Shown here one piece after another: positions 25,959-33,543 of a stretch of 64,000 bases of DNA. A program made the position numbers and the translations under genes. The DNA comes from Truepera sp. (GTDB taxonomy: Bacteria > Deinococcota > Deinococci > Deinococcales > Trueperaceae). The stretch lies in assembly GCA_032027045.1 (NCBI GenBank), contig JAVSMU010000001.1, positions 1 to 64,000 on the forward strand. Direction: 5' to 3'. The notes beneath the pieces were generated by a model, which worked only from the letters and a program-made list of their open reading frames with translations, was not told the DNA's origin and did not search any database. Each line of letters opens with the position of its first letter. Positions within the stretch are counted from its first letter, which is position 1.

Positions 25959-27158
25959 ATGCCGCATAGTTCACGCGGAGGCCAACCCGCGTCCGATGAC
26001 CTCGTCACCCAGGCGATAAAGCCGGAGCTGTGGCTGCTCGATCCTGAGGTCGTGCATCTGAACCACGGTTCGTACGGCGCGGTGCCCACGCCTGTTCTGG
26101 CGGCGCAGCGCCACGCGGCCGAGGCCGTGGAGCGCAGCCCCGAGCGGTTCTACCGCACCGAGCTGGCGGTCCAGATCGACGCCGTCAGGCGCCTCGTGGC
26201 CGAGTGGCTCAAGACCGACCCAGACGGCCTCGTGCTGGTGCAGAACGCTACGGAGGCGGTGCAGGTGGCGCTCTCGAGTTTGCGGCTGCCCCCGGGATCC
26301 GAAGTCGTTTACACGGACCACGCCTATGCCTGGGTCAAGGCGGCGATCGCTCGCGAGTGTGCGGACAGGGGCGCCGTGCCGCGGTGCGTCGAGTTACCGG
26401 ACCCGAACGGCCTGACGGAGCCCGAGTTCGCCTCTGCGCTCGTCGCGGCCCTCGAGCGTGCGCTGAGCGAGCGCACGGCTTTGGTGGTTCTCGACCAGAT
26501 CACTTCGGCTTCGGCCCTGAGGTTGCCGATGGAGGCTGTGTGCGCCGAACTGGGGGACCGGGTTCCCATCCTCATCGACGGCGCGCACGCCCCCGGCCTC
26601 ATCGACGCGCCCGTGCCTGCCGGTGTGGCCTTCTGGCTCGGCAACCTCCACAAGTGGGCGTTCGCGGCGCGGACCGCGGCCGCGCTCGTGGTGGCGCCGC
26701 AGTGGCGCGAGCGGGTACGGCCGCTCGTGGCCAGCGCAGGCGCGGCGCGCGGTTTCCCTGCGTCGTTCAGCTACTTGGGTACGCAGGACGCCACGGCCTA
26801 CCTCGCGCTCCCGACTTCCCTCGACTTCCCGACCGCGCATCTTGGGATGACGTTCAACCGGCTGCGAGAGCGCAACGCGGCGGTGCTCGAGCTCGGCGCC
26901 GGCCGGCTGGCGGACGCGCTGGGTTCGCCCATGCCGGTAGCGACGGGTCTGCCACTGCGGACGGTGTCCCTCAACCGGAGCGGTGGTGACGCAGAGGCGG
27001 CGGAGCTGGCCGGCCGGCTGCGGGAGATGGGCGTCGAGGTGGCGATAACCTCGCTGCGCGGGCAACTGTACGCGCGCATCTCCGTGCAAGCGTACGTGGG
27101 CGTGGAGGACTTCGACCGGTTGGCGGCGGCGTTGGGCGTGCTCGGTCTGTTGCGCTAA
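25959..27158 (+). CDS. Class V PLP-dependent aminotransferase (isopenicillin-N-epimerase-like)
   Basis: A 399-aa fold type I PLP enzyme. The N-terminal VVHLNHGSYGAVPTPVL and ATEAVQVAL segments are typical. The cofactor Asp-His lies in ILIDGAHAPG and the Schiff-base Lys in WLGNLHKWAFA. The closest family pattern is isopenicillin N epimerase/cysteine-desulfurase-like proteins. The actual substrate cannot be inferred from context. ATG at 25959 is chosen by promoter spacing over an upstream in-frame start at 25908. Confidence 0.88.
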   Translation: MPHSSRGGQPASDDLVTQAIKPELWLLDPEVVHLNHGSYGAVPTPVLAAQRHAAEAVERSPERFYRTELAVQIDAVRRLVAEWLKTDPDGLVLVQNATEAVQVALSSLRLPPGSEVVYTDHAYAWVKAAIARECADRGAVPRCVELPDPNGLTEPEFASALVAALERALSERTALVVLDQITSASALRLPMEAVCAELGDRVPILIDGAHAPGLIDAPVPAGVAFWLGNLHKWAFAARTAAALVVAPQWRERVRPLVASAGAARGFPASFSYLGTQDATAYLALPTSLDFPTAHLGMTFNRLRERNAAVLELGAGRLADALGSPMPVATGLPLRTVSLNRSGGDAEAAELAGRLREMGVEVAITSLRGQLYARISVQAYVGVEDFDRLAAALGVLGLLR

Positions 27159-27192
27159 GTGGCTCCGCTGCCAAGGCAGAGCGCCCGAAGGC

Positions 27193-27227
27193 GTAGCATG
27201 TCGTTTTCTTCCTGCTGGCGATGCTAC
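27193..27227. terminator. Inverted repeat between convergent genes
   Basis: GTAGCAT and ATGCTAC are 7-bp arms with a 21-base loop containing GTTTTCTT. It could act as a weak bidirectional terminator. Confidence 0.3.
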
Positions 27228-27353
27228 CCCGGTTGTGCGGCGTGGCGATCGTGCGGCAGTTGGTGCGGGTAGCACCAAGTCTCGAGACAAATCGGCCGCT
27301 CGAACCAAATGCACGCCGCATCGAGCCGCCGCCGGAACGGGCAGTGCCGACAG

Positions 27354-27716
27354 CTACTCGGTAACTTGCTGCGCCGCCTTACGCGTGTTGGCTTCAATGG
27401 CGAAGAGGACCCCGATGCTCTCGCCGGCGGCCACAATAAAAAGACCGTTGAGAACGATGACAAGGCTGAAGATCAGGGTTTCGAAACCTCCGAGGAAGCC
27501 GAAGCGTAGGCCGGGCGAAAATCCACCCGCGAAAGCGGCGATCACGCCCAGGCCTACGAGAACCCAGCCAACGAAACGCAAGATGTTCGACACGGCCGTA
27601 AGAACAGGAAATCTGGACAACGGTCTATCCTCCTCGAATTTTGTGTTGTGCGATTCTATCGATTCCCCTTCATTTGACGCAAGTGCGCAAGAACCAGCAG
27701 TGCCACTCAGTTTCAC
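27354..27716 (-). CDS. Small two-helix membrane protein
   Basis: A 120-aa hypothetical protein. About 35 polar residues are followed by two hydrophobic stretches (FVGWVLVGLGVIAAFAGGF and LIFSLVIVLNGLFIVAAGE), then a short polar tail. I do not recognise the family. The start shown is GTG at 27716; no internal Met is available. Base composition is less GC-rich than in the neighbours at the 5' end. It is convergent with the aminotransferase and divergent from hicAB. Confidence 0.6.
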   Translation of the reverse strand: MKLSGTAGSCALASNEGESIESHNTKFEEDRPLSRFPVLTAVSNILRFVGWVLVGLGVIAAFAGGFSPGLRFGFLGGFETLIFSLVIVLNGLFIVAAGESIGVLFAIEANTRKAAQQVTE

Positions 27717-27785
27717 TGTTGGAGGCCTGCTGCGGTCTGAGCGTTGGGTGTTCAGTCGAGGCGTAGCAACAAGGGCGAGTCATCT

Positions 27786-27811
27786 CAAAAGTAAATCGTA
27801 CCGGGGTTGGG
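27786..27811 (+). repeat. Dispersed 26-bp repeat, copy A
   Basis: It is 24/26 identical to 49115-49140. The shared core is TCGTACCGGGGTTGGG, preceded by CAAAAGTA. Both copies are followed within about 10 bases by TTGAC. A degenerate third copy (TCGTACCCGGGGTGGG) lies at 27832-27847. Confidence 0.7.
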
Positions 27812-27856
27812 GTGGTTGACTCATTAGTCTTTCGTACCCGGGGTGGGTGGGAAGGG

Positions 27857-27885
27857 TTGTCGGATGGTACCGGATGCGGTACCAT
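27857..27885 (+). promoter_or_regulatory. hicAB promoter with overlapping palindromic operator
   Basis: TTGTCG (27857-27862) and TACCAT (27880-27885) are spaced by exactly 17 bases. A perfect inverted repeat, ATGGTACC (27864-27871) and GGTACCAT (27878-27885), fills the spacer and the -10. Binding of HicB through its ribbon-helix-helix would block RNA polymerase. Confidence 0.7.
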
Positions 27886-27910
27886 CAACCTCCTGACGTG
27901 ATAGGGGAGC

Positions 27911-28147
27911 ATGGGGAAATGCGACAAGCTGCTTGACAAGGCACGAAACTCCCAAGCTAGCGTCACGTTCAAGGAGCTTTGCCGTCTCGCCGAGTGCTTC
28001 GGCTTCGCATTGGCCCGGACGAGGGGTAGCCACCGTATCTACAGGGCGCCGGGTGTTCAGGAGACGGTGAACCTTCAGCCCATGTCGAACGGGAAGGCGA
28101 AGGCTTACCAAGTACGGCAGGTGTTGAAACACATCGATGTGCAATGA
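27911..28147 (+). CDS. hicA: HicA family mRNA interferase toxin
   Basis: A 78-aa double-stranded-RNA-binding-fold toxin. The catalytic His is H41 in the motif RTRGSHRIYRAP. The N-terminal helix (FKELCRLAECFGF) and the C-terminal KAYQVRQVLKHI match the family. The start is supported by GGGGAG just upstream. It overlaps hicB by 4 bases (ATGA). The operon order is toxin first, so early translation depends on HicB repressing the operator at 27864. Confidence 0.9.
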   Translation: MGKCDKLLDKARNSQASVTFKELCRLAECFGFALARTRGSHRIYRAPGVQETVNLQPMSNGKAKAYQVRQVLKHIDVQ

Positions 28148-28569
28148 GGACAGGACGGGTAGCCGTGGATCAGATCGACCGATACAGCATCCATCTCTTC
28201 GCTTACGAGCAGGACGGCACGTTCCTCGCCGTGTGTCCGGAGTTTCCAGGCGTGTCGGCGTTCGGCGATACCCGTGAGGAGGCCATCGCAGAGGTGCGGA
28301 TCGCTCTTGAGCTTGCAGTTGAGACGTACCTTGATGAGGGCTGGCCCTTGCCGGCGCCAGAGGGGGTCCCTGATGAGGAACTTCCCAGCGGTGAGTTCCG
28401 CGTTCGGCTTCCTCGCTCCTTGCACGCGCAACTGGCGCGACGCGCAGCTGGGGAGGGTGTCTCGCAGAATCAACTCGTCGTGTACTACTTGGCGGCTGGC
28501 CTCGCGAAGGCGGACGCCTTGGACCGAGTAGAGCGTGAGCCTCAGCGACTTCCGGAGGTTACGCGATAG
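28144..28569 (+). CDS. hicB: HicB family antitoxin
   Basis: A 141-aa protein. The N-terminal HicB domain (YSIHLFAYEQDGTFLAVCPEFPGVSAFGD and following) has a partly degraded RNase H-like fold that binds HicA. The C-terminal segment (EFRVRLPRSLHAQLARRAAGEGVSQNQLVVYYLA) is a ribbon-helix-helix DNA-binding domain for autoregulation. It is coupled to hicA by an ATGA overlap. Confidence 0.9.
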   Translation: MRTGRVAVDQIDRYSIHLFAYEQDGTFLAVCPEFPGVSAFGDTREEAIAEVRIALELAVETYLDEGWPLPAPEGVPDEELPSGEFRVRLPRSLHAQLARRAAGEGVSQNQLVVYYLAAGLAKADALDRVEREPQRLPEVTR

Positions 28570-28626
28570 AACTCGTTACCTGGTCTTGGGGCACGTCGAG
28601 GGGTTGCGCTGTGTCCTCGGTCGTCG

Positions 28627-28941
28627 TTGTGCTCGGTTCTCGTCGAGCTTCTCGACGGCTTCCTCCACGGGCACGAGTTGGCTAGCGTTCTTGAGTTGGA
28701 GGGGTCCGGGTTATCCGCAAAGGACTGGCCAACGCGCATGGACCTAATGCACGATTCTGCCGGTGCGTCATCGACGCCGTTCAAGGATTACGTCGAGGAC
28801 GCGCCTGGTCAGTTCTTCGAACTGTTGGTAGGCGATTGGTCCCGCGTGACGGGTCTCGGGACGACCGCCGATGAGATCTCGGATTTCGTTGCCGAGCATT
28901 GCCCTGGGTGGTTGTCGCGGCTGCGCCCCCAACCACATTAA
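28627..28941 (+). CDS. Hypothetical small protein (doubtful)
   Basis: A 104-codon frame with plausible amino-acid content (EDAPGQFFELLVGDWSRV). I recognise no family, and no ribosome site or promoter supports the GTG-type start. An internal ATG at 28738 would give 67 aa. It may be non-coding. Confidence 0.3.
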   Translation: MCSVLVELLDGFLHGHELASVLELEGSGLSAKDWPTRMDLMHDSAGASSTPFKDYVEDAPGQFFELLVGDWSRVTGLGTTADEISDFVAEHCPGWLSRLRPQPH

Positions 28942-29203
28942 TTGCCGTTTCGCGGTCCTCCTGCCGAGCTCATTGCGGTGTAGGAGTGGAGCGTCGTCTC
29001 CTCCCGACACCGGAAGTCTGGCCGCCGCCGAGAGAGACTCCGTGTCCCGCGGCCCTGAACTACCCGCGAGAGTAGGAACAGGTTGGCTCGTGCTCGACAA
29101 GCACACGGCCCGCTACCGGACTGCCCGCGCGAGTAGGGACAAATTGAAAGGACACGTAAGGACGGATGTGACGGCCCTCTAGCGTGCCCAACCTCCTTCC
29201 CTC

Positions 29204-29209
29204 TATCAT
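29204..29209 (+). promoter_or_regulatory. Leaderless -10 element of the TIG/Ig-like secreted protein gene
   Basis: TATCAT lies 6 bases before the ATG at 29216. Confidence 0.6.
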
Positions 29210-29215
29210 CCACGC

Positions 29216-30694
29216 ATGGGAAAAAACTGTCGTGCTGCAGCGAACCGCCTGTTCGCGCTCTGCTGCCTGTTGCTCATGGGATCGAGCCTCGCGTTCGCGC
29301 AGGGCAAGCTCAACTTCGACCCCGTCGACGGTTCCGTCGGCACGCACGTTACGGCGGTGGCGACAGGGCTCGAGCCGGGAACTACCGTCACCCTCGCCTG
29401 GGAGAGCGCGGCTGCGCAGTGGAATGTCGATCCGGACGGTCGCTTCTTGGGCATTACTGCAGAGGCGACGCTCACCACGCTCGGCGAGGCAGTGATAGGT
29501 GCTGACGGCGGCGCCACCTTCGCCTTCACGGTGCCGGAGGACTTCGGTTACATGCACAACGTGTTCGTGCTCTCAGGCGGCGCCAAGGTTGCACGGCAGG
29601 GCTTCACAGTGGTGCCCGAGTTGAGCATCGAGCCGACCTCGGGGCCGGTCGGCACGCCGATCACCGTCACGTTGACGGGCGTTGGCTACGGGTTCTGGGA
29701 GGCTGTCTGGCACTTGCTTTACGACGATTCTCACACCGGTTGGATGTCCGCCGTATCAACTAAGGGCACTTCCGTGGCCGTGGTCCCGGCCTCGGGCGCT
29801 ATCGGCCTCCACACGCTGCAAGTCTTGTCGGGAACGCATCCGGTTCCGTATCTCAACCAGCAGCAGGCGCCCATCTATAACCCACAGATCCCTACCGTCA
29901 TGGGGGAAACGTTCGAGATCACGCCTGGGCCCGCCGTCACGCCTCGCGATGTGAGCGCACAATCGTTGCCCCGAGAGCAATCGGGTCAAGGAAGCAGTTC
30001 CGAGGGTCCGACACTGAGCCTCGACTACTCCTCCGGCACGGTCGGGAGCCTCATAAAGCTACACGGTTCGGGCTTCTCGGCCGGCGGCAACGCGCTGTTG
30101 ACTTGGACGACCACGCGCGGGAACGACATCATCTCCGGCCTGGTCACGGCCACCGTTGACCTCGGCTCGGTGCAGGTGGGGGACGACGGCACCTTCGATA
30201 CGGTGATTCCGACCCCGGACGATCTGGGTGGGCATCACACGATTGAAGCGACGCAGGGCGACACCAAGGCGGTGGCGTCTTACACGATCACCCCGAGCGT
30301 GACGGCGGTGAGCCCCAGCGTGGTCGCTCCCGGAGGCGACATCACCGTTACGGTCAAGGGAGTCGGCTGGAGCGATACCGCCAACATCTACGCGTTCGTC
30401 ATGAACAACGGCTACCTCGGCTACGGCTGCGGGGTGAACAGCCACGGGGACGTGACTGTCCACCTGAAGGCGCCCGGCCGGGTGGGCACTCACTTCTTGG
30501 ACATCTACCCGTCGATCTACCGTGGGGTGGTCACGGCGCCCGGAGCGCCACCACCCCCACGGCTCGAGCCGGGTCAAGACGCCTCCTTGCTGCCCGGGGC
30601 GAACAGCACCTTCTTGCAGCTCCCCATGCTCAACTGGCAGGATCACCCGGGGGAGGAGCTGCCCGCGTTCCACCTGTCGTTCGAGGTGCGGTGA
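29216..30694 (+). CDS. Secreted multi-domain TIG/Ig-like repeat protein
   Basis: A 492-aa exported protein. The signal peptide (about residues 1-29) is basic MGKNCR, a hydrophobic core FALCCLLLMGSSLAFA and cleavage near AFAQG. Four beta-rich modules follow, with the recurring pattern PxSGxVGTxITVxxxG (residues near 35, 145, 275 and 365), as in IPT/TIG domains. There is no anchor or sorting motif at the C-terminus. It is probably extracellular or surface associated; function unknown. Confidence 0.8.
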   Translation: MGKNCRAAANRLFALCCLLLMGSSLAFAQGKLNFDPVDGSVGTHVTAVATGLEPGTTVTLAWESAAAQWNVDPDGRFLGITAEATLTTLGEAVIGADGGATFAFTVPEDFGYMHNVFVLSGGAKVARQGFTVVPELSIEPTSGPVGTPITVTLTGVGYGFWEAVWHLLYDDSHTGWMSAVSTKGTSVAVVPASGAIGLHTLQVLSGTHPVPYLNQQQAPIYNPQIPTVMGETFEITPGPAVTPRDVSAQSLPREQSGQGSSSEGPTLSLDYSSGTVGSLIKLHGSGFSAGGNALLTWTTTRGNDIISGLVTATVDLGSVQVGDDGTFDTVIPTPDDLGGHHTIEATQGDTKAVASYTITPSVTAVSPSVVAPGGDITVTVKGVGWSDTANIYAFVMNNGYLGYGCGVNSHGDVTVHLKAPGRVGTHFLDIYPSIYRGVVTAPGAPPPPRLEPGQDASLLPGANSTFLQLPMLNWQDHPGEELPAFHLSFEVR

Positions 30695-30835
30695 GGGAGG
30701 GGGCTTGTTAGTTACAATGTGGGTATCAGCGCTCCCGTCGGTCCGACCGCGGCCCGGAGATGCTTCCGGATTCCAAAAGCCGTGACTCTTCGGGGAACCC
30801 GTGGGCGCGGCAGTTCGTCGGACCTAGAACGGGAG

Positions 30836-30841
30836 TATTAT
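30836..30841 (+). promoter_or_regulatory. Leaderless -10 element of the first Xre/RES pair
   Basis: TATTAT lies 5 bases before a GTG at 30847 that is in frame with the antitoxin. Confidence 0.55.
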
Positions 30842-30846
30842 GGGTC

Positions 30847-31479
30847 GTGCCAATTTTCCAGGAAGCACCCAGTAAGCGCGCGACGCTCCGTCTAGAGGAG
30901 ATTCCGGTAGCTCTACGCACGCTGCACCGAGGGGAGGCCATGGGATTCGTGCCGCAACGGGAGCCGGATATCGAGAAGGGCCTCGAGATCCTCCTCGAGT
31001 CCCTCCGGCAAGAGGACATAGGCTCGACAGCGATCACCGCCCTCAACCGCGCCTTGGAACGCCCCCCTGGAGAGCGTCCGGGCGTCGGCGCCTACCTCGA
31101 AGCGGTCTACGACGCTCTGGGCCAGAACCCGGCGCCCCGCCGGGAGATCAACGCACTACTCAAGTACTTCGACAACGAACAGCTGACGGAGCTTCTGCAG
31201 ATCTCCCCGAGCAGCGTCCAGCGCTACGCGAGGGGCGAACGCAATCCTCCCGAACCCGTGGTGGACCGCATCCATTGGCTCGCCCTAGTCGTCGGATACC
31301 TCACCGGCACCTACAACGAGTTCGGCGTGCGTCGCTGGTTCGAGCGGCCCCGCACAGCACTCGACGGCAAGGGCCCGAAGGACGCGCTCCTAGCCGACAA
31401 GGCTTGGACCTCTGAAAGTGACGGTGCTCGGCAGGTAGAACAACTAGCTAAAGCGCTCATCGGGATGCCCGCTACTTGA
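30847..31479 (+). CDS. Xre/MbcA/ParS-type antitoxin of a RES toxin
   Basis: A 210-aa antitoxin. The C-terminal ~110 residues carry a helix-turn-helix (FDNEQLTELLQISPSSVQRYARGER) followed by the helical toxin-binding segment. GTG at 30847 is preferred over ATG at 30760 because TATTAT sits directly before it. The last codons overlap the RES gene by 4 bases (TTGA). It is larger than typical Xre antitoxins (about 150 aa) owing to an N-terminal extension of ~90 residues. Confidence 0.75.
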   Translation: MPIFQEAPSKRATLRLEEIPVALRTLHRGEAMGFVPQREPDIEKGLEILLESLRQEDIGSTAITALNRALERPPGERPGVGAYLEAVYDALGQNPAPRREINALLKYFDNEQLTELLQISPSSVQRYARGERNPPEPVVDRIHWLALVVGYLTGTYNEFGVRRWFERPRTALDGKGPKDALLADKAWTSESDGARQVEQLAKALIGMPAT

Positions 31480-32006
31480 TTCTATACCGCCTCACGCACC
31501 CCGCCTACTCCTTCCTGTGGGAAAGTGACGAACAACCGCCCGCACGGTGGCACGATGTCGGAGAGGGGCCCGTCCACTACTTCGCCACCACACCCGAGGG
31601 AGCTTGGGCCGAGCTACTGCGTCATGAGGAGATAACCAGCCCGGAAGACCTCGAGGGCCTGACCGAGCAAGCCATGTGGGTCGTGCACGTCGACGACGTT
31701 CACCTCGACGCCCCCAATCTCGAGGAAGGCGTTCTCACCGGAGGAATGCGAACCTACGCTGAGTGCCGAGCCGAAGCCAAACGCCTCCGCAACGCGGGCA
31801 GCCAGGGCATGATTACCACCTCAGCAGCCCTCGAACCAGGCGGCGCGGTTCTCTACCGCGTGAACGGCGGTCTCGAACTCGAACCGATAAACAGTCGGGT
31901 CGTTATCCTCTTCGGACACCGACCTGGCGTCACCGGCCAACTTGCCAGCCTCGGCGGACGTCCCCACCCTCGCATCCTCCAGCACGTCAGGCGTCTTACG
32001 CCGTAA
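31476..32006 (+). CDS. RES domain toxin, first locus
   Basis: A 176-aa RES-fold protein; the family depletes NAD+ in cells when unrestrained. The N-terminal R of YRLTHPAYSF, the conserved HYFATTPEGAWAELLRHEE segment with its Glu, and a later Ser (RNAGSQGMI) supply the R-E-S signature. The start is TTG at 31476, overlapping the antitoxin stop, so translation should be coupled and weak. Confidence 0.82.
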   Translation: MILYRLTHPAYSFLWESDEQPPARWHDVGEGPVHYFATTPEGAWAELLRHEEITSPEDLEGLTEQAMWVVHVDDVHLDAPNLEEGVLTGGMRTYAECRAEAKRLRNAGSQGMITTSAALEPGGAVLYRVNGGLELEPINSRVVILFGHRPGVTGQLASLGGRPHPRILQHVRRLTP

Positions 32007-32079
32007 GACATTGGCGCCAAGCAAGCGTGGCTCATCGGCACAACCGATCAGGGAACGGGAAATCCCATGTGGTTCCTCA

Positions 32080-33543
32080 TCACGCCGCGCTTTCCCTCAC
32101 GACGCCCTCCACCACCCGGCCTGCCACTCCCGGATCTCCCCCGAGCGGCACGGCTAACAACCCCACTTCTACGTTCCGCGGCGAGGTCCGCACCCGGGCG
32201 CGGACCAGTTCCCGGCCACGCTCCGCAAGCCGGCGCCACCGGTCCATTCCGCACGGGTAGGCGAGCAGCGTGACCACGCGCGGCGCGTCGAACAGGGTCG
32301 AGTAGGCCAGCGCCTGTAGCAGGTCGTCACGGTGCTGCTCGCGCAGGCGGTCGCTGGCGGCGCGCCAGCCGAGTCGGTCGATCTCTTCGGCGTGCTGCTT
32401 GTACTTCGCGTCGAGCACGACGACCACGTCTGGCCTCGACAACACCACGTCGGGCAGGAGCGAGCGTTGCGAGCCGGCACCGGGCGGTGACCAGTCGAGC
32501 GGTACGCGCGTCTGCTCCGTGCGGCCGCTACGTAGAGTTGCGCCCGTCCGGGTCGCCGCCCATGCGGCGGCCGTCTCCAGCCACGCTTCAAAGAAGACAT
32601 CCATGTCCAAGCGCCACGAGAGACCGGCTAGGTCCGATAGGCCGGCCAAGCCGCGCTCGTCGACGGTCCAGTCGATGGCGTCGAGGCCCTCCTTGAATGC
32701 CGCCGGGGAGAAGGGCAGGCGGTGCCAGGCGGCGCGGAGTCTCGCGTCGGGGGGTTGCGGTGGGCTGCCGGCCAGATGGGCGAGCAAGCGTTCGCAGACG
32801 GCGAGGAGCTGTCGCACTACCAGCCCGCCGGCGGGTGCCGCCAGTAGCGCCTCGCGGTGGCGCCGGACGGTCCAATGGATGGCGGAGCGAAGCTGCTCGT
32901 CGTCGCGCAAGTCCGGGAAGCTGCACGGGACATCGAGGGCTCGCCCTACGGGGAAGCGCCGGGTCGCGTAAGCCGCCCAATCGACGGTGCCACGCGGCGC
33001 GCGCAGGTCGGCTTCGACAGTCTCGAAGCGGCGAGCGGTGGCCTCGAGCAACCGTTCGAGGCGCTGCAGCACGACGGACGTCAACACCCACGGCGGAATG
33101 CGCCGTTCGGAGTGCGGCAGTTCGGGCAGCGGTAGCAGGTCCGGCACGATCCTGAAGCCCGTATGCGCGAGGACATCCCCCAGGCCGGACCAGGGGAATC
33201 GGGGGTTGATTATCAACCCGAAATCGGCGCGGCCGGTAACGGGCGACCGGAGCGGGATGGCGCCCACACGGACTCCGGTGCTCAAGTGCAGGCCGGGCTC
33301 GCCGCGCACCCGGCCCACCTCCGCGTCGACCCGCAAGTGTTGGAGGAGACCGCGGTTGAGGCGCACGAGGTCTTCAGCGCGGCGTTCCGCGTTGCCGCGT
33401 GCGTCGCCGCCGCTGCCTCCTAACCAGTCGAGCGCGGGAATGAACTGGCGCGAGGAGTCACGCAACTCACGGGTGCCGCTTACGGACCTGGCGATGCGGC
33501 GGCGCTCGTAGACGCGCAGCTTTGCCCGTTGGGCTCGCCTCAA
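32080..33543 (-). CDS. mcrC: McrC-like nuclease subunit
   Basis: A 487-aa McrC/LlaJI-type protein. The PD-(D/E)xK catalytic centre is PD at 364-365 and DAK at 378-380, preceded by the FEAWLE helix (318-323). It would cut DNA after GTP-driven translocation by the McrB-like partner. It starts at TTG 33543, overlapping the mcrB stop by 4 bases (TTGA). Longer than E. coli McrC (about 350 aa), it is closer to the ~450-500 aa branch. It converges with the first RES gene. Confidence 0.85.
   Translation of the reverse strand: MRRAQRAKLRVYERRRIARSVSGTRELRDSSRQFIPALDWLGGSGGDARGNAERRAEDLVRLNRGLLQHLRVDAEVGRVRGEPGLHLSTGVRVGAIPLRSPVTGRADFGLIINPRFPWSGLGDVLAHTGFRIVPDLLPLPELPHSERRIPPWVLTSVVLQRLERLLEATARRFETVEADLRAPRGTVDWAAYATRRFPVGRALDVPCSFPDLRDDEQLRSAIHWTVRRHREALLAAPAGGLVVRQLLAVCERLLAHLAGSPPQPPDARLRAAWHRLPFSPAAFKEGLDAIDWTVDERGLAGLSDLAGLSWRLDMDVFFEAWLETAAAWAATRTGATLRSGRTEQTRVPLDWSPPGAGSQRSLLPDVVLSRPDVVVVLDAKYKQHAEEIDRLGWRAASDRLREQHRDDLLQALAYSTLFDAPRVVTLLAYPCGMDRWRRLAERGRELVRARVRTSPRNVEVGLLAVPLGGDPGVAGRVVEGVVRESAA

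Larger units (their letters stand above)
28570..29215. other. Gene-poor stretch after hicAB
   Basis: Apart from one doubtful frame (28627-28941) I see no gene. GAGAGTAGGAACAGGTTGGC and a related GCGAGTAGGGACAAATTG (near 29070 and 29132) form a loose direct repeat. The -10 of the next gene is at 29204. Confidence 0.5.

Noticed and set aside
31763-32260. Plus frame of 165 codons running past the first RES gene
   Set aside because: Arg/Pro/Ser-rich frame overlapping two well-supported genes; no domain.
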